Shown: positions 1 through 5,196 of the stretch, piece after piece
How the letters are laid out: each line of letters starts with the position of its first letter
Numbering within the stretch: the stretch's first letter is position 1
Assembly: GCA_015229165.1 (NCBI GenBank)
Contig: JADGCD010000110.1
Span: forward strand, 1 to 7,231
From: Nitrospinota bacterium
Lineage (GTDB): Bacteria; Nitrospinota_A; UBA7883; JADGGD01
Direction: 5' to 3'
Length of the DNA: 7,231 nucleotides
Position numbers and translations under genes: made by a program
Notes under the pieces: generated by a model
The model's database searches: none
Told to the model about the DNA's origin: nothing
What the model saw: the letters and a program-made list of their open reading frames with translations, nothing else

Positions 1-360
1 GGCGATGGGCTCTACCGGTATCGCTTGGACGTCGGCGTCTTCGCCGCCTCGGTCCCTATGAATGCGACTTCCGCCGGTCTCATCCCGGCGGGAATACGCA
101 CGCCTGCTTTCTGCCTGACGGTTCGGCAAAAGGTCGCGGCCTTCGCCCGCTCGGCGTTGACCGGTCACGGGGGCATGCCTCTTTCGCAAAGGAATCTGCG
201 AGGGTGGGCGATGGGCTCTACCGGTATCGCTTGGACGTCGGCGTCTTCGCCGCCTCGGTCCATATGGATGCGACTTCCGCCGGTCTCATCCCGGCGGGAA
301 TGCGCACGCCTGCTTCCTGCCTGACGTTGCGAGAAAGAGTCGCGCTCTTCACCCGCTGAC
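1..360. repeat. Two direct copies of a GC-rich intergenic repeat, 206 bp apart
   Basis: Positions 1-120 and 207-326 match with only four differences by eye (at about 56, 61, 96 and 109 of the first copy). A weaker match continues to about 160 and 360. The first copy is cut by the window edge, so more copies may lie to the left. Each copy holds two small hairpins: GGCG-TCTT-CGCC (34-45 and 240-251) and CCGCCGG-7 nt-CCGGCGG (71-91 and 277-297). The period of 206 is not a multiple of three, so any reading frame changes between copies. Frames that cross it are therefore unlikely to be genes. It lies just beyond the 3' end of the lexA-headed gene cluster. No transposase or terminal repeats are visible. 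Confidence 0.85.
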
Positions 361-372
361 GCTTGCCTCCCT

Positions 373-759
373 CTACCGAAACACCCCATCGACGAAAGAG
401 TGGACGTTCCCCCCTCTACGGACCGTGACGGTGGCGCTGTGGAGGTTTCCGTCGGGATCGACCAGCGACAATTCGACCGCCCCTTCGGGGACTCTGACGG
501 CGAAGGTGACCATTCCGTCAATGACCGGACCGGCTGGCGCCACCGGCGCCCCGTCGACGGCGAGGGTGGTCCCCTCTTCGGCGAGGAGAGTCACCGTCAC
601 CTGGTCCAGCCCCGCCCCGAGCGACCAGAGGGAATGGGCGAAAGCGGCCAGCGCCAGGGCGAACGCCACCAGCCACCACCGGTCCCGCAGCGTCCGGAAA
701 CGGGCGAGCCCCCTCGGGCCGAGGGGGGGCTCGTACTCGTGGGGATCAATGTCGTACAT
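373..759 (-). CDS. Small single-pass membrane protein of unknown function
   Basis: This 128-residue protein is not recognised. The first 28 residues are polar and charged, starting MYDIDPHEYEPP. A hydrophobic segment at about residues 29-47 (WWLVAFALALAAF) follows a run of arginines (FRTLRDR), which suggests the N terminus stays in the cytoplasm. The remaining 80 residues look like a small beta-rich domain outside the membrane, with alternating hydrophobic residues (VTVTLLA, VTFAVRVP, VELSLVDPDGN). I chose the ATG at 759. The frame stays open further upstream, but there it overlaps the DUF1697 gene and loses protein-like character; a weak purine-rich stretch (AAGAAGAGAG) precedes the ATG. It lies 40 nt downstream of the DUF1697 gene and is probably the last gene of the cluster. 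The gene is well supported; the function is unknown. Confidence 0.72.
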   Translation of the reverse strand: MYDIDPHEYEPPLGPRGLARFRTLRDRWWLVAFALALAAFAHSLWSLGAGLDQVTVTLLAEEGTTLAVDGAPVAPAGPVIDGMVTFAVRVPEGAVELSLVDPDGNLHSATVTVRRGGNVHSFVDGVFR

Positions 760-799
760 GCGGATGGCTCTCTTCTTCGGGTCGCGGTCCGGCGCCCGC

Positions 800-1342
800 C
801 TACCCTTCCGTCGACAACTCGACGAGCTTGCGCATCGTATTGTCGTTGCGCATGGTGGCGGACACTCCCAATTTCCTCTCCAGAATGGCGGCGCTGAGCT
901 TCCCTTTGCCGTACTGCCCAGGGATGTAGAGATAGGCGGCGTCGCCGGTGACGACGAGCTTCTCGGCCCCGTAGTCGGCGGCCACCAGCGCGGCGACTTT
1001 CTCCTTGGGCGGCGGCGCGGCGAAGAGGACGTAGAAAACACGGGCGATGTCGTGTCCGGCGCCGAAGGGGTTCCCCTTCAGGACTCTCTCGATCTCCGCG
1101 GGCTTTCGGACGACGACGGCGAGGTCGGGGCCGATCCGCTCCTTGATGAGGGCGGCCATCCGCGCGGCGAGCGCTTCCCCGTTTGTCGGCGAGGAGAGGA
1201 GGACGTTGCCGGTCTGGATGTAGGTGCGCACGTTCGCAAAACCTGCGCTGGTCAGAACCTCCCGCAGGCGCGCCATCGGAACCTTGTTCTTGCCGGTCGG
1301 CATGACGCCCCGCAGCAGGATGATGTACGCCTGTGCGGACAT
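800..1342 (-). CDS. DUF1697 family protein
   Basis: This 180-residue protein matches the DUF1697 family along its whole length. The N-terminal signature is present as YIILLRGVMPTGKNKVPM, followed by LREVLTSAGFANVRTYIQTG and NVLLSS. The conserved C-terminal stretch is also there (GKGKLSAAILERKLG, then TMRNDNTMRKLVEL). The usual LRGINVGG is LRGVMPTG here, which I take as a family variant and not damage. The family's biochemical role is not established; it is a cytoplasmic alpha/beta protein with no signal peptide or membrane segment. The start at 1342 puts the family signature at the expected N terminus, although no good Shine-Dalgarno precedes it. It begins 18 nt after the upstream hendecad-repeat gene ends, so translation may depend on that gene. 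Confidence 0.93.
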   Translation of the reverse strand: MSAQAYIILLRGVMPTGKNKVPMARLREVLTSAGFANVRTYIQTGNVLLSSPTNGEALAARMAALIKERIGPDLAVVVRKPAEIERVLKGNPFGAGHDIARVFYVLFAAPPPKEKVAALVAADYGAEKLVVTGDAAYLYIPGQYGKGKLSAAILERKLGVSATMRNDNTMRKLVELSTEG

Positions 1343-1360
1343 ACGGTATACCGAGCGCCG

Positions 1361-1825
1361 TTACTCCTTTGCCGGTTCTTCGGCGGCCTGCGCAGGAGGC
1401 GTGGCCGCTTCCCCTTCGCCGTTGACGGCGTCCTTGACCTTCTCCTTGATCTCCTGATACTGCTCCTTGGTCGCCTCGCCGGCGTCCTTGGCGCCTTCCT
1501 TGACCCCTTCCTTGACGTCTTTCGCCTCTTCCTTGACCTTCTGATAGGTCTCCTTGGCGCCCTGCTTGATGTCCTCTTTCAGTTCGCGGGCGGCGCTGGC
1601 GACCTGTTTGAGCTTGCGCTGGGCCATCCACACGGCGACGTCGGGATGCTTCAGATAGTCGAGCGCTCCCCATTCCCGGACGTCGTAGTAGGCGCCGGAA
1701 AGGGTCAACTCGCTCTTCTTCATGAAACCGACGCCGTCGTCGCCGACGATGAGGGTGTAGTTCATGGCGCCGAACAGGCTGCCGCAGGCGAAGGCGGCGA
1801 CAGCGATGACGATGGTTCTCCTCAC
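1361..1825 (-). CDS. Membrane-anchored or secreted protein with an 11-residue repeat amphipathic helix
   Basis: This 154-residue protein begins with a short basic stretch (MRR) and a hydrophobic segment at about residues 4-20 (TIVIAVAAFACGSLFGA). That is either a signal peptide or an uncleaved anchor; I see no clear lipobox. Residues 22-74 form a small region with no recognised domain. Residues 75-140 are highly charged, rich in Lys and Glu, and fall into six units of 11 residues, each starting with a hydrophobic residue or Thr (positions 75, 86, 97, 108, 119, 130). This pattern occurs in LEA group 3, apolipoprotein-like and YtxH-like proteins. The tail is Ala/Glu/Pro-rich. The start is GTG at 1825; its last base plus the next two make the TGA stop of the thioesterase (GTGA overlap). 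A good Shine-Dalgarno, GAGGAG at 1833-1838, lies 7 nt upstream. The two genes are likely translationally coupled. Confidence 0.82.
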   Translation of the reverse strand: MRRTIVIAVAAFACGSLFGAMNYTLIVGDDGVGFMKKSELTLSGAYYDVREWGALDYLKHPDVAVWMAQRKLKQVASAARELKEDIKQGAKETYQKVKEEAKDVKEGVKEGAKDAGEATKEQYQEIKEKVKDAVNGEGEAATPPAQAAEEPAKE

Positions 1826-2337
1826 GCGATTTCTCCTCTTTCTTTCTGTTTTGCTTCGACGGCGCGGCGGTGGTCGAGCCGCAGTTGTCGGCGAAGCCTG
1901 GCATCTTCGTTGCGTCGCCGGTCGTCGTCGGTTTCAAGGACCAGCGGCGGCACGGGCGACGGCTTCCCGCCGACCCCCATGGCGACCATGGTGAAGTAGC
2001 TCGAATTGGTGTGGGTCGTCCGGCCAGTGGGCATCTCTTCGGCCACCACCCGGATGCCGATCTCCATCGAGGTGCGCCCGACGTAATTGACCGAGGCCAT
2101 GAAGGTGACCAGCGCCCCCACGGCGATGGGGGTGCGGAAATGGACCTCGTCGACGCTGGCGGTGACGCAGTAGGCCCCGGCGTGGCGGCTGGCGCAGGCG
2201 TAGGCGACCTTGTCCATGATCGACAACAGCGACCCGCCGTGGACGACGCCTGCGAAGTTGGCGTCGTGGGGCATCATGAGCTGGCTCATGACCGTCCGCG
2301 AGGCGCGGACCGGCTTGGGTGTGGGCGTATCGGGCAT
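1822..2337 (-). CDS. Acyl-CoA thioesterase, hotdog fold (YciA/BACH type)
   Basis: This 171-residue protein is expected to hydrolyse acyl-CoA thioesters to free acid and CoA in the cytoplasm. The hotdog signature is clear: NFAGVVHGGSLLSIMDKVAY (about residues 27-46), with the HGG at 33-35 and the acidic residue at 42. These are followed by ASVDEVHFRTPI (60-71) and a strand pair around NYVGRTSMEIGIRV (84-97). This order is typical of the YciA/BACH/YkhA group, which often prefers medium- to long-chain acyl-CoA; the substrate cannot be read here. After about residue 135 comes a highly charged extension (DDDRRRNEDARLRRQLRL) longer than the core domain needs, probably helical. GGAAGA, 8 nt upstream of the ATG, is a fair Shine-Dalgarno. 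The gene starts 29 nt after the protease gene ends and overlaps the next gene by 4 nt. Confidence 0.93.
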   Translation of the reverse strand: MPDTPTPKPVRASRTVMSQLMMPHDANFAGVVHGGSLLSIMDKVAYACASRHAGAYCVTASVDEVHFRTPIAVGALVTFMASVNYVGRTSMEIGIRVVAEEMPTGRTTHTNSSYFTMVAMGVGGKPSPVPPLVLETDDDRRRNEDARLRRQLRLDHRRAVEAKQKERGEIA

Positions 2338-2366
2338 CGGTTCGTCTTCCGTGGTTGTAATGGCTG

Positions 2367-2765
2367 TTAGGTCTTCGTAGTCTTGGGGAGCCGGAGCGAA
2401 TAGACGCTGTTCGGATAGTCTACCTCCAAGACGAAGTTGGAAAGAAAACTTCTCACACCAAGCAAGGGAATATTCAGGTTCGGCAGGTAGTCCACGACCA
2501 CTTCACTCGTCGAGAAGCCAGGAATTTCGATGATGGTGGTGTGACCATAGGAGACGGCCTGACCATTGCCAGTTGTGACCGTTTTCGCATGGCCCCTGTC
2601 GAGAAGATGGCCCAGGGCCACCGCCAGCCACAGGGGAAAGGCGCATTCGTCGGCCCCGGTGTCGATCAGGCCGGAGGTTTTTTGCGAAAGCCCCGTGTGG
2701 GGATTGGTGAGGATAATGTCCACCATGGGACGCCCACCGAAAAACGGACGCTTTCGAACCGGCAT
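2367..2765 (-). CDS. Retropepsin-like (clan AA) aspartic protease
   Basis: This 132-residue protein carries the retroviral-type aspartic protease signature SGLIDTGADECAFP (about residues 31-44), with the catalytic Asp at 35 in DTGA. The second family mark, hydrophobic-hydrophobic-Gly, is present as IPLLGVRSFL (99-108). One copy of each motif means it would work as a homodimer, as retropepsins do. No signal peptide or membrane segment is seen, so it is probably cytoplasmic. It looks like the small prokaryotic AF_0612-like group of clan AA proteases; that subgroup call is less sure than the fold. The ATG at 2765 is preceded by TAAGG and lies only 3 nt after the stop of the DUF5678-like gene, so the two are surely co-transcribed. 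This pair is somewhat less GC-rich than its neighbours, which may mean a separate origin. The natural substrate is unknown. Confidence 0.88.
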   Translation of the reverse strand: MPVRKRPFFGGRPMVDIILTNPHTGLSQKTSGLIDTGADECAFPLWLAVALGHLLDRGHAKTVTTGNGQAVSYGHTTIIEIPGFSTSEVVVDYLPNLNIPLLGVRSFLSNFVLEVDYPNSVYSLRLPKTTKT

Positions 2766-2768
2766 GCC

Positions 2769-2993
2769 TTAATAAACGTGAACCATGTCGGAAGGGGGAA
2801 CGTACGTTACCACCGGATCGGCGAACCCGGCGGCGACGGCGGAACGTTTTACGGCCAGCGGGTCGCTTCCGAAGGCGACCACGCGGTCGGCGCCAAAATC
2901 CGGCACAGCCACATATTTGCCCTCAAGGCGCTTGTCGCTCAGAAGCACATGTTTCACGCCGCCTGTGTGGCCGCGACGAAGCTCTTCGTTCAT
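2769..2993 (-). CDS. Small DUF5678-like protein paired with the aspartic protease
   Basis: From the ATG at 2993 this is a 74-residue protein. Its core (LEGKYVAVPDF, then ADRVVAFGSDPLAVKRSAVAAG and DPVVTYVPP) follows the DUF5678 pattern: a strand with G-K-Y/W-V-A, a second strand with V-V-A-x-G, a helix, then a final strand ending in VP. Such proteins are small, cytoplasmic and without known activity. The start is uncertain: ATGs at 3008 and 2993 and a TTG at 3050 share the frame. I favour 2993 because AGAGCGGG precedes it and the conserved core begins shortly after, but none has a strong Shine-Dalgarno. The gene sits between lexA (about 79 nt upstream) and the protease (3 nt downstream). The tight pairing suggests it is a partner, regulator or substrate of the protease, which is inference. 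Confidence 0.75.
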   Translation of the reverse strand: MNEELRRGHTGGVKHVLLSDKRLEGKYVAVPDFGADRVVAFGSDPLAVKRSAVAAGFADPVVTYVPPSDMVHVY

Positions 2994-3072
2994 AGCCCGC
3001 TCTGCCATTCGTGACGATGATGCATGCACAAGGGTGGCACGTCCCGACAAATCATGTCAACGCCGATAGCTC

Positions 3073-3681
3073 TCAGTTCCTGAACTTCCGGATCAACCCG
3101 ATCACCACCCCCTGGATGGCTAGGCGGGACTCCTCCACCATGATCGGCGCCATGGCGGCGTTGGCCGGTTGCAGGCGGATCATTTTCCCTTCCCGGTAGT
3201 ACCGCTTGAGAGTCGCCGACTCTCCGTCGATAAGCGCCACCACCGTCTCGCCGTTATCGGCCCAGGCCCGTTCGTCGACGATGACCATGTCCCCCTCGCG
3301 GATGGAGTCTTCGATCATCGAGTCCCCTTTGACCTTCAACACGTAGGTCCGGTTGCGCCCCATCATGTCTTCCGGGATGGAGACGGTCTCCGCCACGGGG
3401 AAGGTCTCCACCGGCGCGCCCGCCTGGATGTAGCCGAGCAGCGGCGCCTCCACCGACGACGGGGCCGCCTCGCGGGTCGGCATCTCGATGGCGCGGGACA
3501 TGTTTTTCTCCCGCTTGATGAGCCCTTTGGCTTCGAGATTGGTCAGGTGTTTGTGGATGGTGGCGGGGGACGAAAGACCGAAATGCTGGCCGATCTCGAC
3601 GATAGAGGGGGCGTACCCCTGCTCCTTGATGAAGACGGTCAGATAGTCAAAAATCTGTTTCTGTTTCTTGGTGAGGTGCAT
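3073..3681 (-). CDS. lexA: LexA repressor (SOS regulator, self-cleaving)
   Basis: This 202-residue protein has the normal LexA length and is complete. Residues 1-68 are the winged-helix DNA-binding domain (APSIVEIGQHFGLSSPATIHKHLTNLEAKGLI). Residues 78-202 are the peptidase S24 domain. The self-cleavage site is Ala87-Gly88 in YIQAGAPVE, and the catalytic dyad is Ser121 (GDSMIEDSI) and Lys159 (ATLKRYY). In SOS induction RecA filaments on single-stranded DNA trigger this cleavage and genes under LexA are released. The recognition-helix region (SSPATIHKHLTNLEAKG) shares its framework with other LexA proteins, but the operator it reads cannot be deduced. AAAGGA lies 7 nt before the ATG. This Shine-Dalgarno and the start codon sit inside one arm of a long inverted repeat. 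lexA heads the minus-strand cluster and follows the PilZ gene by 63 nt. Confidence 0.97.
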   Translation of the reverse strand: MHLTKKQKQIFDYLTVFIKEQGYAPSIVEIGQHFGLSSPATIHKHLTNLEAKGLIKREKNMSRAIEMPTREAAPSSVEAPLLGYIQAGAPVETFPVAETVSIPEDMMGRNRTYVLKVKGDSMIEDSIREGDMVIVDERAWADNGETVVALIDGESATLKRYYREGKMIRLQPANAAMAPIMVEESRLAIQGVVIGLIRKFRN

Positions 3682-3738
3682 TTCGCCATCCTTTCGATAA
3701 CCTTTACCAAATGCTAAGCGAAAGGATGACGAAATGCA
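3677..3738. promoter_or_regulatory. 20-bp inverted repeat at the lexA start (candidate operator or RBS-hiding hairpin)
   Basis: Arms 3677-3696 (TGCATTTCGCCATCCTTTCG) and 3719-3738 (CGAAAGGATGACGAAATGCA) are complementary at 19 of 20 positions, with a 22-nt spacer. The left arm contains the lexA start codon and Shine-Dalgarno on the minus strand. In RNA read from the PilZ gene into lexA the arms would form a hairpin that hides both. No T-run follows, so it is not an ordinary intrinsic terminator. Each arm also holds a short direct repeat with 11-bp period (TTTC-N7-TTTC or GAAA-N7-GAAA), which makes an operator role possible. The repeat is directly visible; its role is inferred. Confidence 0.7.
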
Positions 3739-3739
3739 A
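3711..3739 (-). promoter_or_regulatory. Possible lexA promoter
   Basis: On the minus strand TTGCAT (3734-3739) and TAGCAT (3711-3716) are separated by 17 bp. They resemble weak sigma-70 -35 and -10 boxes and would start RNA near 3704, giving a leader of about 22 nt. The upstream arm of the inverted repeat lies across the -35/-10 interval and the downstream arm lies over the leader. A repressor bound there would block transcription, as expected for an autoregulated lexA. Both boxes are imperfect. Confidence 0.35.
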
Positions 3740-3744
3740 GGGTT

Positions 3745-4971
3745 TCAGAAAACCGTTTCCAGCGAGCGTTGCCGCCCAACCTGCCGCAGAAACAGATTCA
3801 GCCGGTCGAACGACCGGGAGGGCTCCTGTCGGAAGGAGATGCCGACGTAGGCGACCCGTTCGACCACGGTGACACAGCGGACATCCGCGATGACGCCGGT
3901 GACGACTCCGCCGTCGGGAAGGCTCATGGCCAGCTTGACCGCCTCCCCTTTCTGCGGCGCGGCGCCGGTGATGGCAAAACGCCCTCCCCCGGCGCTGATG
4001 TCGATCATCATGGCGGCGCCGCTTCCCTTCTCCCATTCCAGCTCCGTCGGCAGGGCGGTACGGTACCGGAGGCTCCGGCGGACCGCCGCCCGCTCCACCC
4101 GGTCGGGATAGCGCCACACCCAGACCGGCGCCGGGCTGGTGTACTGGCGGCTCAGGGTGGTCGTGAAACCGGAGGCGACCCCTTCCCGCAGGAAGCGGAC
4201 CACCGCTTCGATCTCCCCCTGGTTGGTGGCGGTCACCGGCGTCCCGTCGACGCAGGGGATGTCGGTCAGGAGCCACTCCCGCAAACGGTATCCCCGGATA
4301 CGGGAGCTGAAGGTCCGGGCGCCGATGGTCATGTGGAGACTCTGCCCCGCCGGGGTCTGCGGTTCGCTCGTCGGCTCCGGGGTGGCGTATTCTTCGAAGT
4401 CGGCCAGCTCCCCCAGAAAAGCCTCCAGAACCGACAGCCCCTGCCGCTCCCCTTGGTCGAACAGAACCCCATACGAGTAATGGTCGATCATTTCGTCCCG
4501 CCGGACGACCCGCCCCGGCAGTGTGCAGGGGCCAAGCCCGGGGCGGAAAGCGAAGCGGAGGGTGACGGGCGACTCCGGCTCCAGCAGATCTTCCGACACG
4601 AAGCGGAGCCCCCGGGCGCTGAGGTCTTTGACCAGCAGGGTGGTCTGTTCCCCCCCGGCGCCGACGACGGCGGGAACGGGCAGATTGAGAAAGAAACGCC
4701 GGTCTTTGCGCCGGTGATGGATGTCGGTCCGCTCCGGCGCGGAGAGGGTCAGCAGCCCCATCTCGGTCAGGTGACCGGCCCCCTTGGCGGCGAAATTGAG
4801 ATAGCTACCGTTGTTGAACGCCCGCATCGTAACTGGAACGCCGTGCTCCGGACGCCATGCGAGGTTTCGGGCGTCAAGCATGACGTAGTGTCCCGGGCGA
4901 TAGGCGGCGATGGAGGCGACCCCCTTCCCCTCCAACCCTTCGAGATAGACCGTCTGACCAATTTCGAGCAT
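3745..4971 (-). CDS. Tandem YcgR-like protein with two PilZ (c-di-GMP-binding) domains
   Basis: From the ATG at 4971 the protein has 408 residues in two similar halves. Half one: a YcgR-N/PilZN-like domain (LEIGQTVYLEGLEG at the N terminus, to about residue 80), then a PilZ domain with the RxxxR motif (RRKDRR at 87-92) and the D/NxSxxG motif DLSARG (116-121). A linker rich in Pro, Thr and Glu follows (about 190-212). Half two: a second N-type domain (from HMTIGARTFSSRIRGY), then a second PilZ domain with RRSLR (298-302) and DISAGG (324-329). Both halves keep the c-di-GMP contact residues. YcgR proteins couple c-di-GMP to flagellar motor braking, but the partner here is unknown. No signal peptide is seen. 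The ATG has GAGGGGG 9 nt upstream; an in-frame GTG at 4998 with GGAG nearby is an alternative that adds nine residues. Confidence 0.9.
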   Translation of the reverse strand: MLEIGQTVYLEGLEGKGVASIAAYRPGHYVMLDARNLAWRPEHGVPVTMRAFNNGSYLNFAAKGAGHLTEMGLLTLSAPERTDIHHRRKDRRFFLNLPVPAVVGAGGEQTTLLVKDLSARGLRFVSEDLLEPESPVTLRFAFRPGLGPCTLPGRVVRRDEMIDHYSYGVLFDQGERQGLSVLEAFLGELADFEEYATPEPTSEPQTPAGQSLHMTIGARTFSSRIRGYRLREWLLTDIPCVDGTPVTATNQGEIEAVVRFLREGVASGFTTTLSRQYTSPAPVWVWRYPDRVERAAVRRSLRYRTALPTELEWEKGSGAAMMIDISAGGGRFAITGAAPQKGEAVKLAMSLPDGGVVTGVIADVRCVTVVERVAYVGISFRQEPSRSFDRLNLFLRQVGRQRSLETVF

Positions 4972-5196
4972 AGGTATAATCCCCCTCGTTGCTTTCACTA
5001 TGCTCTCCGCCGGACGTACCCGAAAGGGTATTAAATGGGGAATTTTTGCGGGGTAAAATTACCCATGAATGACGGAGAGATATGGAGGAGTTGTCGGCGT
5101 AACTTATTTACTTACAGCGCATTTAACATATCGTTCTGATGCCCGCCCCTGCATGGAGAGGCGACGGCGTAGGTAGGTGGCGAAAGGAACGGTGGG
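4972..5196. promoter_or_regulatory. tyrS-pilZ intergenic region with two GGGTA/TACCC palindromes
   Basis: This 225-bp AT-richer gap should hold the 3' end of the tyrS transcript and the promoter of the PilZ gene. Two small palindromes share a half-site: TACCC-GAAA-GGGTA at 5017-5030 and GGGTAA-AA-TTACCC at 5051-5064, with centres 34 bp apart. Between them, TTTACC and TAATAC on the minus strand, 18 bp apart, could be a weak promoter. No convincing intrinsic terminator or gene was found here. Confidence 0.4.

Noticed and set aside
25..324. Plus-strand open frame across the 206-bp repeat
   Set aside because: The repeat copies are read in different frames (206 is not divisible by 3), no Shine-Dalgarno is present and no domain is recognisable.
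335..349. AAGAG-5 nt-CTCTT hairpin as a terminator for the gene cluster
   Set aside because: The stem is only five pairs and no T-run follows on the minus strand.
597..1937. Minus-strand open frame of 446 codons
   Set aside because: It is out of frame with the DUF1697 and hendecad genes on the same strand, is Arg-rich and low-complexity, and has no family features.
425..1999. Plus-strand open frame of 524 codons
   Set aside because: It runs antisense to four better-supported genes. Its Leu-rich stretch is simply the complement of the Lys/Glu-rich repeat of the hendecad protein. Such long antisense frames are common in GC-rich DNA.
3055..3060. Perfect TTGACA on the minus strand between lexA and the DUF5678-like gene
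   Set aside because: No -10-like sequence lies 16-19 bp downstream, so an internal promoter is not supported.
3769..5034. Plus-strand open frame of 421 codons
   Set aside because: Antisense shadow of the tandem PilZ gene, whose motifs are unmistakable on the other strand.
5091..5098. GCCGACAA on the minus strand, a near match to the flagellar sigma-28 -10 box, upstream of a YcgR-like gene
   Set aside because: The matching -35 (TAAA, 15 bp upstream) is absent; CTGT is found there. Without it the match is too weak.
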